Part shown: piece after piece, positions 11,374 through 20,343 of the stretch | Numbering within the stretch: position 1 is the first letter of the stretch | Layout of the letters: each line of letters begins with the position of its first letter | Source: Verrucomicrobiaceae bacterium | GTDB lineage: Bacteria; Verrucomicrobiota; Verrucomicrobiia; Verrucomicrobiales; Akkermansiaceae | DNA: 64,000 nt | NCBI GenBank assembly: GCA_027485615.1 | Contig: JAIXQS010000144.1 | Coordinates: forward strand, 62,001 to 126,000 | Reading direction: 5' to 3' | Notes under the pieces: model-generated | Databases searched by the model: none | What the model was told of the DNA's origin: nothing | What the model saw: the letters and a program-made list of their open reading frames with translations, nothing else | Program-made: the position numbers and the translations under genes

Positions 11374-12657
11374 ATGCTGGACATCAAGGTCATACGGGAA
11401 CAGGCGGAAGAGGTGAAGATGCGGCTCAAGGCGCGCGGCGGGGATCATTGGAAACTGATCGACGAGGTGCTGGCCTGCGATGAGGCGCGGCGCGCGGCGG
11501 AAACCGCTAAGCAGGAGCTCCAGAACAAGCGCAAGACGATCTCGAAACAGATCGGGATGATGAAGGCGAAGGGCGAGGACAGCTCGGCCATCGAGGCGGA
11601 GGTTCGCGGCATCAACGACGAGATTTCCAAGCACGACAGCGAGGCCGAGACCGCCTCCGCGAAGCAGACGGACCTGCTCCTCAACATCCCCAACCTCCCC
11701 CACGCGCAATGCCCGGCGGGCGACAGCGAGGAGGCGAACCCCGTCGTCCGCGAATGGGGCGCGAAACCGGAAATTTCCGAGCCGAAGGATCATGTGGAGC
11801 TCGCCACAAAACACGGCCTGATCTCGTGGGATGATGCGATCCGCATCGCCGGATCGGGCTTTGCGGTGTATCGCGGCAAGGGCGCGAAGCTGGAGCGGGC
11901 GCTGATCCAGTTCCTGTTGGATACGCAGACGGAAAACGGCTACGAGGAGGTCAACGTGCCGCACCTCGTGCTGCGCGAGTGCATGGAGGGCACCGGGCAG
12001 TTGCCGAAGTTCGAGGACGACATGTATGGCACCGAGCCTTCGGAAAACGACGGACGCAACACCCTTTTCCTCGCCCCCACCGCCGAGGTGCCGGTGACAA
12101 ACCTTTACCGCGACACCATCGTCGCCGAATCCGACCTTCCGATCAAGCTCGTGGCCTACACGCCATGCTTCCGCCGCGAGGCGGGCTCCGCGGGGCGCGA
12201 CAACAAGGGCATCATCCGCATGCACCAGTTTGATAAGGTGGAGCTTGTCCAGATCGTCGATCCGGAGACGGGTTTCCAAGTGCTGGAGGAACTCACCTCG
12301 CACGCCGAAAGCATTTTGCAAAAGCTCGGCCTTCATTACCGCGTGATCGAGCTTTGCACCGGAGACATCGGGCAGTCCTCGGCGAAGACTTATGACATCG
12401 AGGTCTGGGCACCCGGCCACGGGAAATACCTGGAGGTGTCGAGCTGCTCGTGTTTCGGCGATTACCAGGCGCGGCGGATGAAGCTGCGTTTCAAGGACAA
12501 GGAAGGGAAAAACCGTTTCCCACACACCCTCAACGGTTCCGGCACCGCACTGCCGCGGCTCTATGTCGCGCTGTTGGAGCAATGCCAGCAGGCCGATGGA
12601 TCGATCAAAATCCCCGCCGCGCTCGTTCCTTTTTTCGGAGCGGAAAGCATTTCCTAA
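11374..12657 (+). CDS. serS: Seryl-tRNA synthetase
   Basis: MLDIKVIREQAEEV, TAEVPVTNLYRDTI, TPCFRREAGSAGRDNKGIIRMHQFDKVE, NGSGTALPRLYVALLEQCQQ. Confidence 0.97.
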   Translation: MLDIKVIREQAEEVKMRLKARGGDHWKLIDEVLACDEARRAAETAKQELQNKRKTISKQIGMMKAKGEDSSAIEAEVRGINDEISKHDSEAETASAKQTDLLLNIPNLPHAQCPAGDSEEANPVVREWGAKPEISEPKDHVELATKHGLISWDDAIRIAGSGFAVYRGKGAKLERALIQFLLDTQTENGYEEVNVPHLVLRECMEGTGQLPKFEDDMYGTEPSENDGRNTLFLAPTAEVPVTNLYRDTIVAESDLPIKLVAYTPCFRREAGSAGRDNKGIIRMHQFDKVELVQIVDPETGFQVLEELTSHAESILQKLGLHYRVIELCTGDIGQSSAKTYDIEVWAPGHGKYLEVSSCSCFGDYQARRMKLRFKDKEGKNRFPHTLNGSGTALPRLYVALLEQCQQADGSIKIPAALVPFFGAESIS

Positions 12658-12663
12658 CAGCCC

Positions 12664-13407
12664 ATGAAAGCCTTCGCTGCCATCCTCACGATAACGACCG
12701 CGTTTGCCGAACCGGTGCCGATGACCTTCAAGGCCACCAACAGGACGGAAGTGCTTTACCGTTTCTCGGCACCTGAGAAAACGGAGGAGGGGAAACAATA
12801 CCCGCTCGTCCTGTTTCTGCACGGCTCGGGCGCGCGAGGCACGGACAACAAGGCGCAGCTCAAGCACGGCGTGAACGACATACTCAAGGGCGCGGCGGAT
12901 CTGGGGGAGCCGATTTTCCTCATCGCCCCCCAATGCCCGCCGGAACGCTGGTGGGCGGAGCCGACGCCCGACCGGCTCGGGCTCAAGGATGCCGGAGGTG
13001 AAAATCCGCTGCTCGCAGCCGCGCTCGCCCTGATCGAGGAAACCGCGGTGAAACATCCCATCGACCGCAAGCGCATCTATGTGACCGGGCTTTCCATGGG
13101 TGGCTTCGGCACATGGGATCTGCTGGCCCGTGCCCCGCAAACATGGGCTGCCGCGATCCCGATCTGCGGCGGGGGTGACAAAAAAACGGCGCCAAGCTTC
13201 AAGCACGTCCCGATCCGCATCTACCATGGGGCAGCCGACAGCGTCGTGCCTCCCGAGGCTAGCAACATCATGGCCAAGGCTCTCGGAAACATCGGCGGCA
13301 AGGCCACGATCCGAGAATATCCCGGCGTCGGACATGATTCGTGGACTCAGACCTACAAGGATCCCGAGGTCATCAGGTGGCTCTTCGCGCAAAGGAAACC
13401 CGACTGA
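12664..13407 (+). CDS. Secreted alpha/beta hydrolase (phospholipase/prolyl oligopeptidase-like)
   Basis: YPLVLFLHGSGARGTDN, VTGLSMGGFGTWDL (GxSxG), IYHGAADSVVPPE, GVGHDSW. Confidence 0.85.
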   Translation: MKAFAAILTITTAFAEPVPMTFKATNRTEVLYRFSAPEKTEEGKQYPLVLFLHGSGARGTDNKAQLKHGVNDILKGAADLGEPIFLIAPQCPPERWWAEPTPDRLGLKDAGGENPLLAAALALIEETAVKHPIDRKRIYVTGLSMGGFGTWDLLARAPQTWAAAIPICGGGDKKTAPSFKHVPIRIYHGAADSVVPPEASNIMAKALGNIGGKATIREYPGVGHDSWTQTYKDPEVIRWLFAQRKPD

Positions 13408-14393
13408 TGCGTTTCCTGAAGTCAGAGGCCGGGGCGATCATTCTCTGGCTGGCCGCCTCTCTCTTCGCGGCGGCCCTGCTCACGCCGCATCTCTACGGTT
13501 GGGGCAAGGCTTTATTCGCGAGCACGGAGCTGGTCGACTACCCTGCTGCGGTTGAGTCGATCGCCTCATCCGCAGGTCGAGCCAAGCCCGACCGCTACTT
13601 TTCCCGTTCACTGCTGATCTCCGCGCTGGCGCTGTTGCCATTGCTCATCCGGCGCGTGAAAAGCCTGCCGCGCGATCCGTTGGCCGATGTTTGCGCCCTT
13701 CGGAGATCGCCGTGGAGCGAACGCCTCACGCATCTTGTCGGCGGATTGCTGATAGGATCGGCCTCGCTTGGCGCACTGGCTCTCGTTCTCGAAGCATGCG
13801 GCGCAGCTGTCCCACGGGAAACCGGACTTTCCATCGCGAAATTTTTCTCCAAGGCTTTCGTGCCTGCGCTCGGGGTAGGGATCATCGAGGAGCTTTTGTT
13901 CCGCGGCCTATTGCTGGGGCTATGGCTGCGGACATATTCGGTTCGCACGGCGTGGATCGGGAGTTCAGTGATGTTTTCTATCGTCCATTTCCTCAGCCCA
14001 CCGGACGGGATGGTCATCGCGGATCCCCGCGCCTGGTATGCGGGGTTTGAAATCCTCGGCGGCACGCTCGGCCACTTCGCAAACCCGCTGTTTTTCATTA
14101 CCGATTTCACCATGCTAACCCTCACCGGTTTGCTGCTCGGCTGGTGCCGCATCCGTACCTTTTCCCTCTGGCTGCCCATCGGCCTGCATGCAGGCTTGGT
14201 TCTCGCCCTAAAGACCATCTCCATGGTTCGCGGCATGAATATCGAGTCCCCGCTTCCCCAATGGGTCATCGGCAACGACCTGAAATCCGGCCTCCTGCCA
14301 CTCGCCGCTCTCGGCGTCTGTTTCGCATGCTGCATCGTCTTCGTCCGGATTTTTCCCACGAAATCCGAAACATCCGGACCCGAGAAAATGTAA
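13407..14393 (+). CDS. CPBP-family intramembrane metalloprotease
   Basis: GVGIIEELLFRGLLLGLWL (EExxxR) and a second motif FSIVHFLS; multiple TM segments. Confidence 0.8.
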   Translation: MRFLKSEAGAIILWLAASLFAAALLTPHLYGWGKALFASTELVDYPAAVESIASSAGRAKPDRYFSRSLLISALALLPLLIRRVKSLPRDPLADVCALRRSPWSERLTHLVGGLLIGSASLGALALVLEACGAAVPRETGLSIAKFFSKAFVPALGVGIIEELLFRGLLLGLWLRTYSVRTAWIGSSVMFSIVHFLSPPDGMVIADPRAWYAGFEILGGTLGHFANPLFFITDFTMLTLTGLLLGWCRIRTFSLWLPIGLHAGLVLALKTISMVRGMNIESPLPQWVIGNDLKSGLLPLAALGVCFACCIVFVRIFPTKSETSGPEKM

Positions 14394-14400
14394 CCAACGG

Positions 14401-14967
14401 ATGAAAATCCTGACCTGTTTTTTCGCCGCCACCCTCATTTCCCACGCCGCTCCCGAAGCGATCTTCGACGGCAGATCCCTGGCCGGTTGGAAAACGGCCG
14501 GCGCGGTTGTCTGGACGGCAGCCGATGGTGTGCTCACCGGTACCAGCAACGAGAAGAAGCAGGGTTCCATCCTCTGGACGGAAAAGGAATACGCGGACTT
14601 CGTGTTGTCCTGCGAATTCAGGTTCGAGGGCAAGATCGACTCCGGCGTTTTCCTGCGCCATGAGAACGACCAGATCCAGATCGGTATCTCCGGATCCCTC
14701 AAGCGCGACATGACCGCCTCACCCTATATTGTCGGGAAAGGCTATCCGGTCGAGGCAAAGTGCGTCGCGGAACTGCTCAAGGAAGGCGAGTGGAACACCA
14801 TGAAAATCACCGCGAAGGGTGCCGTCTATAACGTCGAGCTCAACGGCAAGGAGGTGATGACCTACACCTCCGAAACCGCGAAGGAGAAGGGGCCCGTCGG
14901 CTTCCAGATGCACGGGGGCGTGGTGATGAAAGTCGATTTCCGAGCGATCACCCTCGCATCACTGTAA
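14401..14967 (+). CDS. DUF1080 (3-keto-disaccharide hydrolase-like) secreted protein
   Basis: IFDGRSLAGWKTAG, SCEFRFEGKIDSGVFLRHEN, GPVGFQMHGGVVMKVDFRAI. Confidence 0.88.
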   Translation: MKILTCFFAATLISHAAPEAIFDGRSLAGWKTAGAVVWTAADGVLTGTSNEKKQGSILWTEKEYADFVLSCEFRFEGKIDSGVFLRHENDQIQIGISGSLKRDMTASPYIVGKGYPVEAKCVAELLKEGEWNTMKITAKGAVYNVELNGKEVMTYTSETAKEKGPVGFQMHGGVVMKVDFRAITLASL

Positions 14968-15664
14968 GCACCGCGATCCTGCCGGCTCCCGCTTTCCGCA
15001 GCACCTTCGCGCACTCGTCCACCGTGGAGCCTGTGGTGAAAACATCATCCACGAGGAGATATCCGGGCGGGGCGTTTTCTGGGAAAGACTCACGCAACGT
15101 GAAAGCGCCCCGCAGGTTTTCCATCCGCTGTTTCCTGCTCAGGCGGGTCTGCGTTTCGGTGCGCCGCGCCCGCTTCAGCAGGCGCGACACGGGCAGCCCT
15201 GTCTCCATGGAAATGGATCGCGCGATCTCCTCCGCCTGGTTGAACTGCCGTTCCATCTGCCGGTAGCGATGCAGCGGCACCGGCACCAGCGGCCATTTCT
15301 CCTCCAGTGCCACGGCCAGCCGCCTGTCAGCGAATGCCCGGCACGCCAACCTCCCCAGCTCCGCGCCGAGATGGATTTCCCGACCGTATTTCAGGCGGTG
15401 GACGAGATCCAGGATCAAGTCCGAGCGATGCATCGCCGCCCTTGCGAATTCGAAGTGGAACGAGATCTCCTTGCAGTTCGGGCAGTCGAATGGGCCGTCG
15501 ATGAGGCCTTGGAAATGTTCGCCGCAGACATCGCAGAACGGCGGTGCGATGCGCGGCAGACCCTCCGCGCAGGGTTCGCAAAGCGCCTTCCCGCCGGAAA
15601 GCCCCAGCCCGCAGATCTCGCAGACCGGGGGATAGAGCCAATCTAACCCATCATTCGCCGGCAT
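14948..15664 (-). CDS. ComF-family phosphoribosyltransferase
   Basis: N-terminal zinc-ribbon Cys pairs (CEICGLGL, CEPC, CDVCGEHF) and GYLLVDDVFTTGSTVDECAKVLRKAGA. Confidence 0.9.
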   Translation of the reverse strand: MPANDGLDWLYPPVCEICGLGLSGGKALCEPCAEGLPRIAPPFCDVCGEHFQGLIDGPFDCPNCKEISFHFEFARAAMHRSDLILDLVHRLKYGREIHLGAELGRLACRAFADRRLAVALEEKWPLVPVPLHRYRQMERQFNQAEEIARSISMETGLPVSRLLKRARRTETQTRLSRKQRMENLRGAFTLRESFPENAPPGYLLVDDVFTTGSTVDECAKVLRKAGAGRIAVLTVMRG

Positions 15665-15805
15665 ATTCCCGATTCGCATAAGGTTTGGTGAGCAGATGCG
15701 AGTATCCCCCTGGCGCCCGGATCGAGCTTGGCCATATCGCCGGGAGCGGAAACATGCACCACGGATTTCTCCCACAGGCGGACGGGCTTTCCAAGCCGCA
15801 AACCC

Positions 15806-16753
15806 TCAATCCTTCGAAGATTTCGGATCGAGCGCGTCGCGGAGGCCGTCGCCGAGGAAATTGAGCGCGAAGAGTGTGGCGGCGAAAAACAGGGAGGGGA
15901 AGAGCAGCAGGTAGTGCGAGACCTCCATGCGGTCCGCACCTTCCTTGATGAGGATGCCCCATGAGGAGTTCGGCGGTTTCACGCCTAGGCCGAGGAATGA
16001 CAGCACGCTTTCCAGCAGCATAATTCCCGGAACCGCGAGCGTGGTGTAGATGATGATGGGGCCGATCACGTTGGGCAGGATGTGGCGAAAGAGGATGCGG
16101 AAACGGCTCAGGCCCAGCGAGACCGCAGCCTCCACGAAATCGAGGTTTTTCACGCTCAGCACCTGCGCGCGGACGATGCGGGCGATGGTGAGCCAGCCGA
16201 TCGCGCCGATCGCGATGAACAGCGGGATCAGCGTGGTGATGGGAGCCACGCGGTCGCGCTCCCAGCCGGTCGTCTCGATGATCCAGGTGGTGAAATCGGA
16301 GGAAGGCTCATCCACCACCAGCGCGAAAAGGATCACCAGCACGAGGAAAGGCAAGGCGAAGAGGATGTCCACGAAACGCATCATCACGGCATCGGTCTTG
16401 CCGCCGACATAGCCCGACACCGCGCCATAGATCACACCGATGATCACCGCGACACCTGTGGCGACAAAGCCCACGAGAAGCGAGACCTGGCCGCCGTAGA
16501 GCACACGCGCGAAGAGATCCCGCCCGAGTTGGTCGGTGCCGAACCAATGGTCGCCGTTGGGAGCGGCCGCAGGGTTGGCGAGATTTATGGTCGTAGGGTT
16601 CTTCACAAAGGGCATGAAAGGCCCGATGAAACACGCCACCACCACGATCACCAGCACGGCAAGACTCACAAGCGCCGGCTTATTATGTGCCAGCCGGTGC
16701 CACGCGTCTTTCCAGAGGGAGCTGCCCTGGGATTGTTTCGCTACATTCGCCAC
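15806..16753 (-). CDS. OppC-like peptide ABC transporter permease
   Basis: HWFGTDQLGRDLFARVLYGGQVSLLVG, LPNVIGPIIIYTTLAVPGIMLLESVLSFLGLGVKPPNSSWG. Confidence 0.9.
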   Translation of the reverse strand: MANVAKQSQGSSLWKDAWHRLAHNKPALVSLAVLVIVVVACFIGPFMPFVKNPTTINLANPAAAPNGDHWFGTDQLGRDLFARVLYGGQVSLLVGFVATGVAVIIGVIYGAVSGYVGGKTDAVMMRFVDILFALPFLVLVILFALVVDEPSSDFTTWIIETTGWERDRVAPITTLIPLFIAIGAIGWLTIARIVRAQVLSVKNLDFVEAAVSLGLSRFRILFRHILPNVIGPIIIYTTLAVPGIMLLESVLSFLGLGVKPPNSSWGILIKEGADRMEVSHYLLLFPSLFFAATLFALNFLGDGLRDALDPKSSKD

Positions 16754-16829
16754 GCGGGGAAACTAAATGCCCGCGCGGCGCTTGAAGAGAATTTTTTTCC
16801 CGAAATGGGACGACCGAGCCGGATCGTCC

Positions 16830-18041
16830 CTACCGGGCGAGCAACTCCGCCATGGCCTTGCCCATGCCTTCCCCGACATTCATGTAGGTCTCTCCATCGC
16901 CACCGTAGTGACCGTTGCCACTGCCCTTGGAGACAGGCTTCGAGAAGAAAACCGCAGCCTGATCTTTGAATTCAGGGTTTTCAGCGAAGGCAAACATCTT
17001 TTGGGCGAGAGGTGCGTCTTTGTCGTGTTCACCCAATGTGGCTAAAACAAACTTGGCATTCGGGGCGTTGAAGTCCTTCTTCAGGTCGTTGAAGAGAAAT
17101 CCAAGGTTCTTGTCGTAGGTCTCCACGTTCCCCTTGGCTGGATCGGCTTCCCCCTGCCACCAGAAGAATCCGGCCACTTCGAATTTCGTCCCGCCGGGAT
17201 AATACGTGGCCAGATCCTTCAGTGCGGTTTGGGCGGCACCCACATCCTGATCGTACTGCAGGCCCGCATACCAACCGCCATTTTTTGCTTTGGCTGCTTC
17301 ACTGACTTTCCGATTCGAGCTTTCGGAGTCCCCTTGGTATGATCCACCTTTTGCTCCGGTGCCTACCGCACTGGGAGGCAACAGGTCCCAGCCCAAGGCG
17401 CGATTGCCCACGCACGATTTCAGCAGCATGACCGGGGCGTCTATGGCGTGACCCAAATAATTCCCGATTCCGATTTCCGGCCCGAATTTCCCGGAGCCGT
17501 TGCCGTTTTCAGCGGTTAACCAATCGTTGTATTTCAGTTGTGCCATGCAGAAAAAGACATTCCGCACGTCCTTCCGCACGTTCCAGTTTCCGGCATCATC
17601 GACAAGGTATGGGTATTTTTCTGCCGCAACCCCCTTGACCTGCCCTGGATTTCCGAAGCCCACCATGTTGGACTGCCCCATCATGACGAAAACCTGCACC
17701 GGCTTGGACATATCCGCTTCCTTGCCATCGGGATCGGGGAGGACATCGGGCAGGGCGGAGGCTTTCACCGGGGACGCGGCCGCGGTGGGAGCAGGGGCGG
17801 GCGCGATGGTGCCCGTTTCCTTGAGGAAAGCGATGTCATCCGCGGAAAGCTTGTCTTGCGTGAAGGTCAGATCCTTGCCGTTGGCCAGTGTGACGGTCAC
17901 CTTGCCGGTCTCGGCGCTGTAGGCTTTCAGCTCGCCCTCGAAGGTTTTCGTGCCGTCGGAATTTTTCCAGGTGCGGGCATGGGCGGGGCCCAGGGAAAGG
18001 AAAAGCGCGGCAATGGCAATGGCGATACGTCGGGTTTTCAT
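16830..18041 (-). CDS. Sialate O-acetylesterase-like (SASA) protein with N-terminal SHD1-like domain
   Basis: Signal peptide, RTWKNSDGTKTFEGELKAY (SHD1-like), VFVMMGQSNMVGFG, FEVAGFFWWQGEADPA. Confidence 0.85.
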   Translation of the reverse strand: MKTRRIAIAIAALFLSLGPAHARTWKNSDGTKTFEGELKAYSAETGKVTVTLANGKDLTFTQDKLSADDIAFLKETGTIAPAPAPTAAASPVKASALPDVLPDPDGKEADMSKPVQVFVMMGQSNMVGFGNPGQVKGVAAEKYPYLVDDAGNWNVRKDVRNVFFCMAQLKYNDWLTAENGNGSGKFGPEIGIGNYLGHAIDAPVMLLKSCVGNRALGWDLLPPSAVGTGAKGGSYQGDSESSNRKVSEAAKAKNGGWYAGLQYDQDVGAAQTALKDLATYYPGGTKFEVAGFFWWQGEADPAKGNVETYDKNLGFLFNDLKKDFNAPNAKFVLATLGEHDKDAPLAQKMFAFAENPEFKDQAAVFFSKPVSKGSGNGHYGGDGETYMNVGEGMGKAMAELLAR

Positions 18042-18166
18042 GATTTGTTGGGTTGCTAAGGTTCTTGTAACGGAAAATATCCTTGGGATCTTTCCTGAGG
18101 AACTCTTTTATAGCAGCCGATATGCGGCATTCAAACGCCTTTTCACGAAATGCAGGGGGAAACAGC

Positions 18167-19084
18167 TCAGCCCACCGCGAGCTTGGAAAGTTCCTCGCGG
18201 CGGAAGTTCGTGGGGGAGTTCCCGGTGAAGCGGGCAAAGCTGCGGTTGAATTGCGAGAGCGATTGGTAGCCGATGTGGAACGCGATCTCGGAGACGCGCG
18301 CCTGGGGTTTGAGCAGCTCCTTCTTCGCCCACTCGATGCGACGGCGGTTGATGTAATCGGTGAGCGTGAGGCCTGTGGCTTCCTTGAAAACGCGGCAGAA
18401 ATGGGATTCGCTCAGGCCGGCGTGCCTCGCGACAAGTGGCAGCGGAAGCGGGTCGGCGAGGGTTTTCTCGATGAATTTCCTCGCGCGCGCCACGGCCTCC
18501 GGCTCATCGCCATCGCTTGAGATGGCAAGTTTCTCCGCGTGTTTGCTAAGTTGCTCGCCGAAAGTGGCCAACAGCGTGACCATGCTCTGATAACGCTCCG
18601 GCTCGACCACGCGGGTCTGGAAATACGCTTCGCGCAGTTTTTCGATATCGTCCTTGGTCAGCCCCTGCCGCGATAGTGTGGCGGAGGTCTTTTCGAAATC
18701 CTTTGGCTCGGGGACTTTGTGAAACACATGTCCCGTCCGCAGCATACCAATCAATGACCCGCCGCAGCGGACGGGAACGGCGCTCGCGGACATGCCCGTG
18801 AAGCATTTGCAGGAGGAAGGGCCATTGATCGCGGCCTCCTCGACGAGGCGGCGGTTGATATCGACGCAGGCTCCGCAGGCTTTCTCGCAGACATTCAGCT
18901 TCGTGCAGAACGGGCTCACGTTATCGAACCCGGCGCAGATCTCGCGGGGCATGGCGTCGAGTTTCACCAGCTTCAGCGGCAGCCCGGTGGCGCAGCGGAA
19001 CGCCTCCTGATACGTGGTCAGGAGCTCCGATTGGAGGAGTTTCCCGTAGAGCGCATCGCAGAATGTGTCGGTCTCGTAGTTCAT
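18167..19084 (-). CDS. AraC-family regulator with PocR-like sensory domain
   Basis: CGFDN/FCTKLNVCEKACGACVDINRR region followed by AraC HTH (HAGLSESHFCRVFKEATGLTLTDYINRRRIEWAKKELL...IAFHIGYQSLSQFNRSFARFTGNSPTNFRRE). Confidence 0.85.
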   Translation of the reverse strand: MNYETDTFCDALYGKLLQSELLTTYQEAFRCATGLPLKLVKLDAMPREICAGFDNVSPFCTKLNVCEKACGACVDINRRLVEEAAINGPSSCKCFTGMSASAVPVRCGGSLIGMLRTGHVFHKVPEPKDFEKTSATLSRQGLTKDDIEKLREAYFQTRVVEPERYQSMVTLLATFGEQLSKHAEKLAISSDGDEPEAVARARKFIEKTLADPLPLPLVARHAGLSESHFCRVFKEATGLTLTDYINRRRIEWAKKELLKPQARVSEIAFHIGYQSLSQFNRSFARFTGNSPTNFRREELSKLAVG

Positions 19085-19169
19085 TTCAGCTGAGGCGCAG
19101 CGCGCCGCCTTCCCTAAACACAATTCCTGTACCGCGCAACCATGGAGCAACCCATTTGCACGGACAACC

Positions 19170-20336
19170 TCACGCCAACCTCGCGCCCTCCGCCGGGCGG
19201 GTGGCGAAGATTTCCGGGGCGAAACCGAACTCCGCCTCGTAAGATGCGACAAGAGCCGCGGCGATGGCTTCCGCCTTGTCCGCCCGGCAGAGCGTGACCG
19301 TGGAACCGCCGAAACCGCCGCCTGTCATCCGTGCGCCGATCACTCCCTCAAGGCCGCGCGCGGTTTTCACGAGGTGGTCGAGCTCCGCGCAGGAAACTTC
19401 GAAATCATCGCGCAGCGAATCGTGGCTGGCGTACATGAGGCCGCCGAGCGTGGCGAAAAACCGAGATTTGAGGGCATGCGCCGCTGCGATCGTGCGGCCG
19501 ATCTCGCCGACAACGTGACGTCCGCGGCGAAAGGTCACCTCATCCATTTCCCCTGCCGCGCCTTCGAGATCCGCAAGTGTCACATCGCGCCAGCTCGGCT
19601 TGCCGATTGCGGCGAGGCCGTCCTCCGTGCTTTTCCGGCGCGCCGCATAGCCGCCGTCGGAGAGTTCGTGGGAAACCTTGGTGTTGGATACGAGGATGGT
19701 CAGGTTGGGATCGGCGAAGGGCACCATCTCCGTCCCGCCGGTGAGGCAGTCGATCAGAATGAGCTGGTCTTCCTTTCCGAAGGCGGAGGCGAACTGATCC
19801 ATGATCCCGCACGGCACGCCCGCGAAATCATGCTCCGCTTTCTGCGCCAGCAGCGCCTTCTCGCGCGTGCCAAGGGATCTGCCTGTGAAACCTTCCAGCA
19901 AAGTCGCCATGGCGCACTCCAACGCGGCGGAGGAGGAAAGCCCCGCGCCCACCGGCAGGCTGGAGACGATGAACGCATCGAAGCCCGGCACCGCGATCCC
20001 GCGCAGCCGGAAGCCCTCGATCACGCCGCGCAGGTAGTTCGACCATTTCGGATCTGAAATTTCCTGCGGCGCACCGAGCGGGATCACCGCGCCCTCGGCA
20101 TCGGAAGAAGTGGCGACACGGATCTCCGAAGTCCCGTTCTGCGCGGCGGCGATCACAATGGCCCGCTCGATCGCGAAGGGCAGCACGAAGCCGTCGCAGT
20201 AATCGATGTGCTCGCCGATCAGGTTCACCCTGCCAGGAGCTACGGCAACCGCCGTAGATGCAACGCCGTAGCGGGAAAGCAGCGCGTCCTTCGCCTCGGA
20301 GACGAGGAAATCGATGGGGGTGTTCGGGGAAAGCAT
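19170..20336 (-). CDS. galK: Galactokinase
   Basis: APGRVNLIGEHIDYCDGFVLPFAIE, LPVGAGLSSSAALECA, RMTGGGFGGSTV. Confidence 0.95.
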   Translation of the reverse strand: MLSPNTPIDFLVSEAKDALLSRYGVASTAVAVAPGRVNLIGEHIDYCDGFVLPFAIERAIVIAAAQNGTSEIRVATSSDAEGAVIPLGAPQEISDPKWSNYLRGVIEGFRLRGIAVPGFDAFIVSSLPVGAGLSSSAALECAMATLLEGFTGRSLGTREKALLAQKAEHDFAGVPCGIMDQFASAFGKEDQLILIDCLTGGTEMVPFADPNLTILVSNTKVSHELSDGGYAARRKSTEDGLAAIGKPSWRDVTLADLEGAAGEMDEVTFRRGRHVVGEIGRTIAAAHALKSRFFATLGGLMYASHDSLRDDFEVSCAELDHLVKTARGLEGVIGARMTGGGFGGSTVTLCRADKAEAIAAALVASYEAEFGFAPEIFATRPAEGARLA

Positions 20337-20343
20337 GGGAGTA

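Noticed and set aside
11341-13392. 683-aa minus-strand ORF
   Set aside because: Entirely antisense to serS and the hydrolase gene; composition (R/D/H/G-rich) is typical of spurious antisense ORFs in GC-rich DNA.
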